Counted from the first letter of the stretch, positions 7,537-15,898 are shown. The stretch: 64,000 nt of DNA from Kordia algicida OT-1 (GCF_000154725.1 NZ_DS544873.1:4969130-5033129); one strand, 5' to 3'. Numbers and translations are program-made. Notes: generated by a model from the sequence alone, not told the origin.

Positions 7537-9402
7537 ATGAAGAAATATCTTCTTTTATTATTTACAATATTATTACCAATACTAACTTTTGCACAGGATG
7601 CTTCCGAAGACGGAATTGACAAGAAAATTGACAAAGCCTTTGGAAGTGCTACAGGTTGGTTCGTTCAAGGTGTTTTTTATCAAATTCCTTTCGGTTCTGT
7701 AGAAGATGAACTAACACTTAATTTAAATCCAGACGGTTTTATAGGTAAAGCGGAAGGAGATAAAACTACTTTTTCTTTAAAAAATGGCACAAAGTATGAA
7801 GTAAAAGAAGATACTTTACACATATCAAATATACCGCTTTCTGGATATCAAATAGCAGAAGGTCTCGAAGATTTATCTAAAAATGTTCCTTCGAAATTAA
7901 ACGGTGGAACAATAAAAGTAGCTACAAAAGATATTCGCCAAGGTTCATCAATAATGGTAAAAGCTACTGCGCCTTTTACAAAGGTGTTTTGGGTACTATT
8001 TCCATTAATTTTGGGAGCTTTATTCTTTACATTTTACTTTAAGTTTATCAATTTTCGAGGTTTTTTTACTTCTGTAAATATTGTGAGAGGAAAGTATGAT
8101 GACATCGATCATCATGAGTCTATGGTAGGAGCAGGAGATGCTACTCCTGGAGGCGATGCTATAGAAACAATAGCTGTAGAAGGTCACGAAGGAGAAGTTT
8201 CTCACTTCCAGGCATTAACGGCAGCATTATCAGCAACTGTAGGATTAGGAAATATCGCAGGTGTGGCAATTGCAGTATCTATTGGTGGTGCAGGAGCAAC
8301 ATTTTGGATGATTATAGCAGGATTGCTAGGAATGGCTTCTAAATTTGTAGAATGTACTTTAGGGGTAAAATATAGAGACATTGGAGAAGATGGAACAGTG
8401 TATGGCGGTCCAATGTATTACTTAACCAAAGGGCTCAAATCAAAAGGAATGGGTGGTTTAGGAAAAGTATTAGCAGCTTTATTTGCCATATTTGTGATTG
8501 GAGGTTCTTTTGGAGGTGGAAACATGTTTCAGGTAAATCAAGCTTTCCAACTGGTAGAAAACATAACAGGAGGAGAACAATCGTTCTTACATGGTTATGG
8601 GTGGGCATTTGGTGTAGTAATGTCTATTTTAGTTGGTATTGTAATTATTGGAGGAATCAAAAAGATTGCTAAAGTAACTGATAAAATTGTACCATTTATG
8701 GTTGTAATTTATGTAGCAGCTTCTTTATTTGTAATCTTTGCAAATATAGGAATGGTTGGTGATGCATTTGCTCAAATATTTAATGGAGCATTTAGTCCTG
8801 AAGGAATTGCTGGTGGTGCTATTGGAGTATTAATTCAAGGGTTTAGACGTGCAGCATTCTCTAACGAAGCAGGTGTAGGTTCAGCTTCTATTGCGCATTC
8901 AGCAGTAAAAACTAAATATGCGGCAAGTGAAGGAATGGTTGCATTATTAGAACCTTTCATTGATACGGTTGTGGTTTGTACAATGACTGCCTTAGTATTA
9001 ATTATAACAAATTCTCTCGCTGCAGGTGGCGGACCGTCAAATGATGCAGAAGCAATTTTAATGACTTCTGGAGCTTTTGAAAGTGCAATTAGCTGGTTTC
9101 CATATGTGCTAACGGTGGCGGTAGTATTATTTGCATTTAGTACTATGATTTCTTGGTCATATTACGGTTTCCAGGGTTGGGCGTATTTATTTGGAAGAAG
9201 TAAAAAAGCTGAATACACCTATAAAGTAATCTTTTGTCTATTCGTTATTGTTGGAGCAGCAGCAAGTTTAGGATCAGTAATTGGATTCTCGGATGCTATG
9301 ATTTTTGCCATGATGGTACCAAACATGATTGGATTGGTATTACTAGCGCCAAAAGTAAAAGAAGAACTAGCAAGATATATGAATGCTATTAAGAAAAAAT
9401 AG
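7537..9402 (+). CDS. alanine/glycine:cation symporter (AGCS) family protein, extended N-terminus
   Basis: This 621-residue transporter carries AGCS motifs: [21 protein letters not shown] (about 235-255), [19 protein letters not shown], and [16 protein letters not shown] (about 446-461). AGCS members usually take up alanine or glycine with Na+. The first ~150 residues are an extra segment: a cleavable-looking signal ([20 protein letters not shown]) and a soluble, probably periplasmic stretch before the first long helix. The typical family length is near 450-550, so the extension is real and unexplained. It appears to be monocistronic. Confidence 0.88.
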   Translation: MKKYLLLLFTILLPILTFAQDASEDGIDKKIDKAFGSATGWFVQGVFYQIPFGSVEDELTLNLNPDGFIGKAEGDKTTFSLKNGTKYEVKEDTLHISNIPLSGYQIAEGLEDLSKNVPSKLNGGTIKVATKDIRQGSSIMVKATAPFTKVFWVLFPLILGALFFTFYFKFINFRGFFTSVNIVRGKYDDIDHHESMVGAGDATPGGDAIETIAVEGHEGEVSHFQALTAALSATVGLGNIAGVAIAVSIGGAGATFWMIIAGLLGMASKFVECTLGVKYRDIGEDGTVYGGPMYYLTKGLKSKGMGGLGKVLAALFAIFVIGGSFGGGNMFQVNQAFQLVENITGGEQSFLHGYGWAFGVVMSILVGIVIIGGIKKIAKVTDKIVPFMVVIYVAASLFVIFANIGMVGDAFAQIFNGAFSPEGIAGGAIGVLIQGFRRAAFSNEAGVGSASIAHSAVKTKYAASEGMVALLEPFIDTVVVCTMTALVLIITNSLAAGGGPSNDAEAILMTSGAFESAISWFPYVLTVAVVLFAFSTMISWSYYGFQGWAYLFGRSKKAEYTYKVIFCLFVIVGAAASLGSVIGFSDAMIFAMMVPNMIGLVLLAPKVKEELARYMNAIKKK

Positions 9403-9475
9403 TCACTACAGATTATCAAAGAATAATAAACCCAACATAATATTCATGTAACGATTCATTAAAAAAATCGAACAC

Positions 9476-10558
9476 ATGAAAAACATCAAATCTCACTTCA
9501 CGTTTCTCAAAGCAGAACGAAGTGGGATTTTGTGTATTATAGCCTTGATCTTTAGTGTGCAAGGAATCTATTTTTACACAAATCCCACAGCAACAAATTC
9601 AAACCTATTTGCAAGTCAAGAAGTACGAGCATATCAACAGCAAATAGATTCATTAAAGTTAATTGCGCTCAACACAAAACCAAAACGCTTTCCGTTTAAT
9701 CCTAACTTTATTTCAGACTACAAAGGATTTACATTGGGCATGTCTACCGAAGAAATTGACAGACTACACGAATTCAGAGCGAAGAATAAATATGTGAATT
9801 CTGCAAAGGAGTTTCAAACAATCACAAAAGTTTCTGATTCTTTACTAAACGAAATCGCTCCGTATTTCAAATTCCCCGAATGGGTAACGCAAAAAAAGAA
9901 GCGAAAACAAACATACATTTCGAAGACATACACAAAAAAAGAAGCCACTATCCTCAAAAAGATTGACATCAATAAAGCTACAGTAGAAGAACTGCGAAAA
10001 GTATACGGAATCGGCGAAAAACTCTCTGCACGAATTGTAAGCTACAGAACAAAACTTGGCGGATTTACAACAAAATCAGAACTCGATAAAGTGTATGGCT
10101 TGAAGCCAGAAGTCATCGAAAAAATATGGAAGCGTTTTTATGTTGGTGAAGTAAAAATTACAAAAATCGATATCAACAAAGCTACGGTGGAAGAATTGCG
10201 AAAAGTATACGGAATTGGCGAAAAACTCTCTGTGCGAATTGTAAACTACAGAACAAAACTTGGCGGATTTGTCATAAAAACACAACTCAACGATGTATAT
10301 GGTTTAAAACCTGAAGTCATTGAAAAAGTATGGAAACATTTCTACATACAGAAACCAAACATTTCCAAAATAAACCTAAATAATTGTACGCTAGAGCAAT
10401 TACAGAAAGTCCCATACATACATTACGAATTGGCAGATGAAATTGTCAATCAACGAATTCTTCGAGAAGGGTTCAAAAATTTTGAAGAATTATCAAAAAT
10501 TCGGAACTTTCCATCGGATAAATTACAGATAATTGAATTATATTTGCATATTCAGTAA
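9476..10558 (+). CDS. ComEA-like helix-hairpin-helix protein with duplicated HhH module
   Basis: This 360-residue protein has one N-terminal membrane helix (about 18-34) and a linker. Three ComEA-type HhH units follow: about 162-229, 230-297 and 298-358. Units one and two are almost the same (IDINKATVEELRKVYGIGEKLS in both), offset by exactly 68 residues (204 bp), so one arose by recent tandem duplication. The third unit (INLNNCTLEQLQKVPYI) is diverged. HhH motifs bind the DNA backbone. The protein would be an inner-membrane-anchored DNA binder, perhaps for DNA uptake. It precedes an acyl-CoA dehydrogenase gene by 20 nt. Confidence 0.85.
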   Translation: MKNIKSHFTFLKAERSGILCIIALIFSVQGIYFYTNPTATNSNLFASQEVRAYQQQIDSLKLIALNTKPKRFPFNPNFISDYKGFTLGMSTEEIDRLHEFRAKNKYVNSAKEFQTITKVSDSLLNEIAPYFKFPEWVTQKKKRKQTYISKTYTKKEATILKKIDINKATVEELRKVYGIGEKLSARIVSYRTKLGGFTTKSELDKVYGLKPEVIEKIWKRFYVGEVKITKIDINKATVEELRKVYGIGEKLSVRIVNYRTKLGGFVIKTQLNDVYGLKPEVIEKVWKHFYIQKPNISKINLNNCTLEQLQKVPYIHYELADEIVNQRILREGFKNFEELSKIRNFPSDKLQIIELYLHIQ

Positions 10559-10578
10559 AAAAACAAAAAAAGCCATAT

Positions 10579-11745
10579 ATGGAAAGCATGTACTTTAATG
10601 AAGAACATCAACTTTTTAGAGAAAGTTTGAGAGATTTTTTAAAGAAAGAAGTAGTTCCTCACATTGACAAATGGGAGAAAACTGGAACCATTGAACGTTT
10701 TATTTGGGAAAAGTTTGGAGAAATGGGATTCTTCGGAATTGCATATCCAGAAGCATATGGCGGAATGGACTTAGACCTTTTTTACACAGTCATTCTACTA
10801 GAAGAATTGCAACGTATCAATTCTGGCGGATTTGCCGCAGCAATTTGGGCACACGCATACTTAGCAATGACGCATGTAAACAAAGAAGGAAGTCACGAAA
10901 TCAAAGAAAAATATTTGACACCAAGTATTACAGGAGAAAAAATTGGTTGTTTATGTATTACAGAGCCTTTCGGTGGATCGGATGTTGCAGGAATGCGAAC
11001 AACAGCTGTAAAAAAAGGTGACAAATATATTATCAATGGTTCTAAAACGTTTATTACCAATGGAGTTTACAGTGACTACTTAGTTGTAGCCGCAAAAACA
11101 AATCCTGAATTAGGCAACAAAGGAATCAGCATTTTTATCATGGACAGAGATACGCCAGGAATCTCAGCTACAAAACTTGATAAACTTGGATGGAAAGCTT
11201 CTGACACTGGTGAAATTGCTTTTGATAATGTTGAAATTCCTATAGAAAATCTTATGGGAGAAGAAAACATGGGATTCCCATACATCATGCAGCACTTTGC
11301 TTTAGAGCGACTCATCATGGCAATTAATGCGCATGCTAGAGCAGAATTTGCAATTGAATATACCTTACAATACATGTCGGAACGTCAAGCTTTCGGTAGA
11401 ACAATCGATAAATTTCAAGCGCTACGTCACACTATGGCAGACTTAGCAACAGAAGTTGAGGTTTGTAAAACATTCAACTATGCTGTAGCTTCTCGTTTAG
11501 ACAAAAAAGAATATGTTGTAAAAGAAGCGACAATGTCAAAACTACAATCCACAAAAATGGCAGACAATGTTATCTATCAATGTTTGCAAATGTTAGGCGG
11601 ATACGGTTACATGGAAGAATATCCATTAGCACGTATGTTGCGTGACAGTCGTTTAGGACCAATTGGTGGCGGAACTTCTGAAATACTAAGAGAAATCATT
11701 GCTAAAATGATTATTGATAAAAAAGATTACAAACCTGCAACATAA
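10579..11745 (+). CDS. acyl-CoA dehydrogenase (LCAD/IVD-type active site)
   Basis: This 388-residue FAD enzyme oxidises acyl-CoA to trans-2-enoyl-CoA and passes electrons to ETF. FAD/substrate motifs are CITEPFGGSD (126-135), MLGGYGYMEEYP and GPIGGGTSEILREII near the C-terminus. The position of the medium-chain catalytic Glu (YEGT) is Gly here. A Glu is instead present in ALERL (Glu243), the place used by long-chain and isovaleryl-CoA dehydrogenases. That assignment is by motif and needs a structural alignment. A second in-frame ATG exists at codon 4. The last 38 bases of the gene are repeated downstream. Confidence 0.92.
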   Translation: MESMYFNEEHQLFRESLRDFLKKEVVPHIDKWEKTGTIERFIWEKFGEMGFFGIAYPEAYGGMDLDLFYTVILLEELQRINSGGFAAAIWAHAYLAMTHVNKEGSHEIKEKYLTPSITGEKIGCLCITEPFGGSDVAGMRTTAVKKGDKYIINGSKTFITNGVYSDYLVVAAKTNPELGNKGISIFIMDRDTPGISATKLDKLGWKASDTGEIAFDNVEIPIENLMGEENMGFPYIMQHFALERLIMAINAHARAEFAIEYTLQYMSERQAFGRTIDKFQALRHTMADLATEVEVCKTFNYAVASRLDKKEYVVKEATMSKLQSTKMADNVIYQCLQMLGGYGYMEEYPLARMLRDSRLGPIGGGTSEILREIIAKMIIDKKDYKPAT

Positions 11746-11820
11746 AGTAATTGGAATCATTTTTATCAAAAATCTCCTTTTCATGATTATTGATAAAAAA
11801 GATTACAAACCTGCAACATA
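11707..11820 (+). repeat. 38-bp direct duplication of the dehydrogenase gene end
   Basis: Bases 11707-11744 (the last 12 codons and most of the stop) recur exactly at 11783-11820, with a 76-bp offset. Between the copies, ttttatcaa at 11761-11769 pairs with ttgataaaa at 11789-11797, so the downstream copy could form a hairpin. Confidence 0.9.
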
Positions 11821-11829
11821 GATTTGATA

Positions 11830-11930
11830 CGTCATTGAGAAAGTTTTAGAAAAACTTGCGGCAATCTGTTGTTTCAAATACTAAACTACTCTTTGATACA
11901 CAGATTACTTCGCTACAGCTCGTAAAGACG
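11830..11930. repeat. degenerate copy of a palindromic intergenic element
   Basis: The ends read cgtcattg...cgtaaagacg, with internal gcaatctgttg and cacagattacttcgc. The layout is the same as in the better preserved copy at 13881-13972, with more mismatches. It looks like a non-coding MITE/REP-type element. Confidence 0.5.
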
Positions 11931-12061
11931 TTTAAAAGTGTAAACCTCAAAACATAACTCCAGCCGTCAATTCAAGTAACGAATCTGTGATCTGATGAAT
12001 TTCGACTGCGCTCAGTAGAACTATCGGAGAAGTACTTTAAGAATAAAAAACATTAAATAAC

Positions 12062-12101
12062 AAACGAAAAAGATCACTCTAATCAGTGATCTTTTTCGTT
12101 T
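12062..12101. terminator. bidirectional intrinsic terminator
   Basis: A perfect 17-bp stem (12062-12078 with 12085-12101) around the loop ctaatc, with A-rich and T-rich arms, works in either direction. It isolates the amylase gene from upstream transcription. Confidence 0.85.
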
Positions 12102-12254
12102 ACAACTACTTTTCAAGTGCAAACCAATTACGGTAAAACCATATAAATGACAAACTTATCAACACGAAAACGTTTTCGCTCTTTTGTTCATTGCTCAACT
12201 GATAATTATTTAAGTAACTTAAAAAATACTATTAACCAAAACAATTACCAGAAC

Positions 12255-13640
12255 ATGAAAAAAAATCAAATATTTTATTTCTTATTGATCGGTCTTTTTC
12301 TAATAAGCTGTTCAAAAGATGAAGTTACTTTAGACAATGAGCAACAAAGCAAAGAACCTACAAAACAAACCATAACAGCCAAAAACAGATCCAATCTCAA
12401 ACCAATTGGTTCTGGAGTAATGATGCAAGCCTTCTATTGGGATGTGCCAGCTGGCGGAACTTGGTGGAACGTCGTAAAAAACAAAGTAGACGATTGGAGC
12501 AATGCAGGAATTGATGCTATTTGGCTTCCGCCAGTATCAAAAGCACAAAACGGACCTTTCTCTATGGGATACGATCCGTTTGATTACTTCGATTTTGGAG
12601 AATACAATCAAATGGGAAGCGTAGAAACACGCTTTGGTTCTCGATCAGAATTGGTGAGTCTCGTAAACACAGCGCACAACAATCGCTTAAGTGTCATTGC
12701 AGATATTGTATTAAATCACAACAGTGGAGGAAACAGTGAGTACAATCCGTTCAAAGGAACAAACACTTACACTGACTATCAGCCAATGTCAGGAATGTTC
12801 AACAGAAGCTACTATGACTTCCATCCAAACGATGCGCAAGCAAATGACGAAGGTGTATTTGGCGGTTTTGCCGATTTATCACATACCAAAAGTTACGTGC
12901 AAGATTGGCTTTGGAGAAATCCAAACTCTGTCGCAAAATACTACAGAGATGTCATCGGATTTGATGGCTGGCGATTTGACTACGTAAAAGGATTCGGTCC
13001 GTGGGTTGTCAAAGAATGGAAAAATGAAGTTGGTGGTTTCTCAGTAGGAGAATACTGGGACGGAAATGCGGCAACGCTCGATTGGTGGTCAGGACAAGCG
13101 GAAGTAAGTGCGTTCGACTTTGCTTGCTACTACCGTATGCGAGATGCATTTCAAGGAAACAACCTAAACAGACTCAACGACGATATGTTATGGAAACGTA
13201 ACTCATCAAGATCAGTAACCTTTGTCACGAATCATGATACGGACGAAATCGTAAACAATAAAATTCTCGCGTATGCGTACATTTTAACGCACGAAGGATA
13301 TCCAACTATCTTTTACCGCGATTACGAAGAATGGCTCAACAAAGAACGCCTCAACAATCTTATTTGGATTCACAACAACCTTGCTAGCGGAAATACTTCA
13401 ATCCTTTACACGGATAATGACGAATACGTAGCAAGAAGAAATGGTTACAATGGTGCAGGTTTAGTCGTGTATATCAACAACTCAAACAACTGGCAAGAAC
13501 GTTGGGTAGAAACCAATTGGTCAAACACGCGTATCAAAGACTACACAGGACATTCTAATTGGGAGCCAGTAACGCAAGGTGGACGTTGGGTAAAAATTCA
13601 AGCACCACCCAAAAGTTACTCAGTTTGGTCTGTTAAATAA
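12255..13640 (+). CDS. alpha-amylase, GH13 family, lipoprotein
   Basis: From the ATG at 12255 the protein is 461 residues with a lipoprotein signal (FLISC, Cys19). It has a GH13 barrel: region I IADIVLNHN (148-156), region II GWRFDYVKG with nucleophile Asp242, general acid Glu266 in VGEYWDG, and region IV VTNHDTDE with Asp328. A short C-terminal beta domain ends in YSVWSVK. It should hydrolyse alpha-1,4-glucans at the cell surface; the profile resembles maltooligosaccharide-forming and plant-like amylases. The frame extends to 12147, but the extra 36 polar residues would hide the signal peptide. No SusC/SusD genes lie nearby. Confidence 0.9.
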   Translation: MKKNQIFYFLLIGLFLISCSKDEVTLDNEQQSKEPTKQTITAKNRSNLKPIGSGVMMQAFYWDVPAGGTWWNVVKNKVDDWSNAGIDAIWLPPVSKAQNGPFSMGYDPFDYFDFGEYNQMGSVETRFGSRSELVSLVNTAHNNRLSVIADIVLNHNSGGNSEYNPFKGTNTYTDYQPMSGMFNRSYYDFHPNDAQANDEGVFGGFADLSHTKSYVQDWLWRNPNSVAKYYRDVIGFDGWRFDYVKGFGPWVVKEWKNEVGGFSVGEYWDGNAATLDWWSGQAEVSAFDFACYYRMRDAFQGNNLNRLNDDMLWKRNSSRSVTFVTNHDTDEIVNNKILAYAYILTHEGYPTIFYRDYEEWLNKERLNNLIWIHNNLASGNTSILYTDNDEYVARRNGYNGAGLVVYINNSNNWQERWVETNWSNTRIKDYTGHSNWEPVTQGGRWVKIQAPPKSYSVWSVK

Positions 13641-13758
13641 AGGTTTGGGTTTTGGGTAATTAGTATTCGGAAGTTTCTAAGTGTGTTTTGAAACTTCAAA
13701 AAACGAATAACAAATGACAAAGTTGAATAGTTTAAGTATTGATTTAAAAAATTAATGT

Positions 13759-13810
13759 AAACAACTTTACCCAAAACCTGACATATCGAGCGTAGTCGAG
13801 ATACAAAGCC
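13759..13810 (+). repeat. 52-bp direct repeat, copy 1
   Basis: This copy matches 14429-14480 at 48 of 52 positions by eye. Both contain acctgacatatc and agcgtagtcgagatacaaa. The two copies bracket the rpsU unit. Confidence 0.85.
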
Positions 13811-13880
13811 AAAGCCTAAAATCAATAATGGCATTCCGCAGAAAATGCGGCCGCGCTTTCGGCTATATCTTTTTTTAAAA

Positions 13881-13972
13881 CGCTGTCATTGCCAGACAAA
13901 TTTCTAATTTGTAGTAGCAATCTGCTTAAATAAAAGCAGATTACTTCGTCGCAAACTCCTCGTAATGACGTT
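13881..13972. repeat. palindromic MITE/REP-like element
   Basis: The inner hairpin aatctgctt (13919-13927) / aagcagatt (13934-13942) sits inside outer arms reading gtcattgc and gtaatgac (13962-13969). A decayed relative lies at 11830-11930. No open frame is seen, so it is probably a non-autonomous element or REP sequence. Confidence 0.65.
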
Positions 13973-14027
13973 GCAAAACAAAAAAGGATGCCACCTCTAT
14001 CGCTAATGCAAAAAAAGCAAGAAACTA

Positions 14028-14057
14028 TTTGAAATTAAAAAATAGTCTGTATATTTG
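14028..14057 (+). promoter_or_regulatory. rpsU promoter
   Basis: TTTG at 14028-14031 and TATATTTG at 14050-14057 fit the Bacteroidota -33/-7 consensus with an 18-nt spacer. The predicted leader to the ATG is about 30 nt. Confidence 0.75.
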
Positions 14058-14078
14058 CAGCCACAAAATCTAAAAGAG

Positions 14079-14085
14079 AGGAGGT
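14079..14085 (+). promoter_or_regulatory. strong Shine-Dalgarno site of rpsU
   Basis: AGGAGGT at 14079-14085 lies 8 nt before the ATG at 14094, complementary to the CCUCC core of the 16S 3' end. Nearly all other genes here, including tuf and rpoB, lack such a site, which is normal for the phylum. The site also fixes the start codon. Confidence 0.85.
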
Positions 14086-14093
14086 TAAGTACT

Positions 14094-14288
14094 ATGTTAA
14101 TTATACCAGTAAAAGAAGGAGAAAATATAGACAGAGCGCTGAAACGTTTCAAAAGAAAATTTGATCGTACAGGAGGAATGCGTCAACTTAGAGCAAGAAA
14201 GCATTTCACAAAGCCATCAGTAGCTCGTAGAGCGCAAATTCAAAAAGCGCAATACATCCAGCGCCTTAGAGATCAAGAAGAAATCTAA
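14094..14288 (+). CDS. rpsU: 30S ribosomal protein bS21
   Basis: This is a 64-residue basic protein with the bS21 pattern (LIIPVKEGENIDRALKRFKRKFDRTG ending in the RARKHFTKPSVARR region). The start at 14094 is set by the strong Shine-Dalgarno; the frame open from 14055 would translate the leader. Tyr54 is present. In Flavobacterium johnsoniae, bS21 with bS18 and bS6 holds the 16S anti-Shine-Dalgarno sequence, and Tyr54 contributes to this. Ribosomes lacking bS21 would then favour this mRNA, an autoregulatory loop. A terminator follows. Confidence 0.95.
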   Translation: MLIIPVKEGENIDRALKRFKRKFDRTGGMRQLRARKHFTKPSVARRAQIQKAQYIQRLRDQEEI

Positions 14289-14309
14289 GCAACGCTCTCA
14301 GCAAAATAA

Positions 14310-14340
14310 AAAAAGGTTTCCAATACGGAAGCCTTTTTTT
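14310..14340 (+). terminator. rpsU terminator
   Basis: The 12-bp stem aaaaaggtttcc (14310-14321) / ggaagccttttt (14327-14338), with one wobble, ends in a T-tract. Confidence 0.85.
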
Positions 14341-14428
14341 GTGCATAAAACTTTCATCTCCCAAACAACTTCACTAACTTTAACTAGGTTTTGGATATTA
14401 AATATTAGTAAATTTCTTAAGAATCTAC

Positions 14429-14480
14429 AAACAACTTAACCTAAAACCTGACATATCAAGCGTAGTCGAGATACAAAACC
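14429..14480 (+). repeat. 52-bp direct repeat, copy 2
   Basis: This is the partner of 13759-13810, ending 12 bases before the ATG of the XerC/D-type recombinase gene. Confidence 0.85.
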
Positions 14481-14491
14481 TAAAACCCAAA

Positions 14492-15379
14492 ATGCCCTTT
14501 ACAACATTTACAGAATATCTAAAACTCGAAAAAAACTATTCGGAGCATACTGTCACAGCTTACGAAAAAGATTTACGCTCGTTTGCTGAATTTTGTAAAA
14601 AAGAATATGAAGACGATAGTATTATAAACGTACACTATGTGCAAATTCGTAATTGGATAGTTTCCTTAGTAGAAAAAGGTTTGCAAAATGCTACGATCAA
14701 TCGGAAAATATCTTCACTCAAAACTTATTACAAATACTTGCTTAAAACAAAACAAATCGAAGCAAGTCCGCTAGCAAAACACAAAGCACTCAAAACCGCA
14801 AAAAAAGTACAAGTGCCATTCTCACAAAAAGAAATGGATATAGTATTAAATGCTGTTGAATTTAAAAATGATTTCGAAGGTGTGCGTAACAAAACCATCA
14901 TAGAAATGTTTTACGCTACCGGAATGCGTCGTAGTGAACTCATCAATCTAAAACAATCTGATATCGATTACACGGCAAAAACAATTCGAATATTAGGTAA
15001 AAGAAACAAAGAGCGCATTGTTCCATTATTACAAAAACTTGAAGCTCAATTAAAAGAATACATTTTACATAGAAAGCAAATTGACAATCAAAAAAAAGAA
15101 GAATTATTTTTAACGGCAAAAGGAAATAAAATCTACTCGAACCTTGTATATCGTTTAATAAATGATTATTTTAGTATAGCATCTACAAAAGTAAAAAAGA
15201 GTCCGCATATGCTCAGACACACATTTGCAACTCACTTACTAAACCAAGGTGCAGACTTAAATGCTGTCAAAGAATTACTTGGTCATGCTAGCCTTGCTTC
15301 AACCCAAGTATATACACACAACAGTTTAGCTGAATTAAAAAATGTATATGCAAAAGCACACCCTAGAAACAAAAAGTAA
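14492..15379 (+). CDS. tyrosine recombinase, XerC/XerD family
   Basis: This 295-residue protein has the standard Xer length and both domains: a SAM-like DNA-binding part (1-105) and a catalytic part. Catalytic residues visible are Arg146 (YATGMRRSEL), Lys170, His239 and Arg242 (HMLRHTF), His265 (LLGHASL) and nucleophile Tyr274 (TQVYTH). Such proteins resolve chromosome dimers at dif with a partner Xer. The position next to hpf and rpsU rather than in a mobile element supports a housekeeping role. I cannot decide between XerC and XerD. Confidence 0.9.
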   Translation: MPFTTFTEYLKLEKNYSEHTVTAYEKDLRSFAEFCKKEYEDDSIINVHYVQIRNWIVSLVEKGLQNATINRKISSLKTYYKYLLKTKQIEASPLAKHKALKTAKKVQVPFSQKEMDIVLNAVEFKNDFEGVRNKTIIEMFYATGMRRSELINLKQSDIDYTAKTIRILGKRNKERIVPLLQKLEAQLKEYILHRKQIDNQKKEELFLTAKGNKIYSNLVYRLINDYFSIASTKVKKSPHMLRHTFATHLLNQGADLNAVKELLGHASLASTQVYTHNSLAELKNVYAKAHPRNKK

Positions 15380-15430
15380 TCTTTCAAAAAAGCAGCAAAA
15401 CCTAAAATATAACCTTTAAAAATGCAGCGT

Positions 15431-15730
15431 ATGAAAGTAAACATGCAGTCCGTGAACTTTACGGTAGATCGTAAATTAGTAGATTTCATTCAAAGAAAAA
15501 TGGATAAACTCGAAAACTACTATGATAAAGTAATTGATGCTGATGTATATCTAAAAGTAGAAAACACAAGTGCAAAAGAAAATAAAATTGCAGAAATAAG
15601 GGTTAATATTCCTGGTGATGACATCATGGTAAAAAAACAATGTAAAACCTTTGAAGAAGCCGTTGACGAAGCAACAAGTACATTACAAAGAGTACTGCTA
15701 AAAAGAAAAGAAAAAGTAAGAGCACATTGA
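15431..15730 (+). CDS. hpf: ribosome hibernation-promoting factor (HPF/RaiA family, short form)
   Basis: This 99-residue protein starts MKVNMQSVNF and has the beta-alpha-beta-beta-beta-alpha fold of short HPF/YfiA, with the basic C-terminal helix LQRVLLKRKEKVRAH. It binds the 30S decoding region to inactivate ribosomes in slow growth. An in-frame ATG at 15422 would add three residues. It lies 51 nt after the recombinase gene, probably in the same transcript, and is followed by a terminator overlapping the tRNA promoter. Confidence 0.88.
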   Translation: MKVNMQSVNFTVDRKLVDFIQRKMDKLENYYDKVIDADVYLKVENTSAKENKIAEIRVNIPGDDIMVKKQCKTFEEAVDEATSTLQRVLLKRKEKVRAH

Positions 15731-15755
15731 TAAGTAAAAAATTTTCAAAAATTGT

Positions 15756-15785
15756 TTTGATTAAAAAAAATAATCTCTACATTTG
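15756..15785 (+). promoter_or_regulatory. promoter of the tRNA-tuf operon
   Basis: TTTG at 15756-15759 and TACATTTG at 15778-15785, with an 18-nt spacer, give a near-consensus flavobacterial promoter 39 nt before tRNA-Thr. Confidence 0.8.
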
Positions 15786-15787
15786 CA

Positions 15788-15814
15788 GTCCGTTAGAAAT
15801 AGCGGGCTTTTTTT
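15788..15814 (+). terminator. terminator overlapping the tRNA operon start site
   Basis: An 8-bp stem (15788-15795 with 15800-15807, two wobbles) with a GAAA tetraloop is followed by seven T. It would end transcripts coming from hpf. Transcripts starting just after the -7 element begin inside its left arm. Confidence 0.65.
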
Positions 15815-15824
15815 ATGAGCAAAA

Positions 15825-15898
15825 GCCGATGTAGCTCAGCTGGCTAGAGCAGCTGATTTGTAATCAGCAGGTCGTGGGTTCGAGTCCCTCCATCGGCT
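15825..15898 (+). tRNA. tRNA-Thr(UGU)
   Basis: The acceptor stem GCCGATG/CATCGGC is perfect. The D-arm TAGCTCAGCTGGCTAGAGC, anticodon stem GCTGA/TCAGC with loop TTTGTAA (anticodon TGT) and GGTTCGAGTCC T-arm are present. The terminal CCA is not encoded. Confidence 0.97.

Larger units (their letters stand above)
11746..12254. other. intergenic region with repeats and a terminator
   Basis: I see no gene in these 509 bases. They hold the second 38-bp copy, a degenerate MITE-like element (11830-11930), the dispersed TTCGACTGCGCTCAGT motif (12001-12016), a strong bidirectional terminator (12062-12101), and an open stretch in frame with the amylase from 12147. I treat that stretch as untranslated leader. 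Confidence 0.6.
13641..14093. other. intergenic region upstream of rpsU
   Basis: No gene is visible. The segment contains one arm of a 52-bp direct repeat (13759-13810), a palindromic MITE-like element (13881-13972), and the rpsU promoter and leader (from about 14028). Confidence 0.6.

Noticed and set aside
10704..11021. 105-residue frame inside the acyl-CoA dehydrogenase gene
   Set aside because: It is an out-of-frame shadow within a full-length, well-conserved enzyme gene.
12147..12254. Amylase start at 12147 adding 36 residues
   Set aside because: The extension is polar and precedes a perfect lipoprotein signal at 12255, which is the better start.
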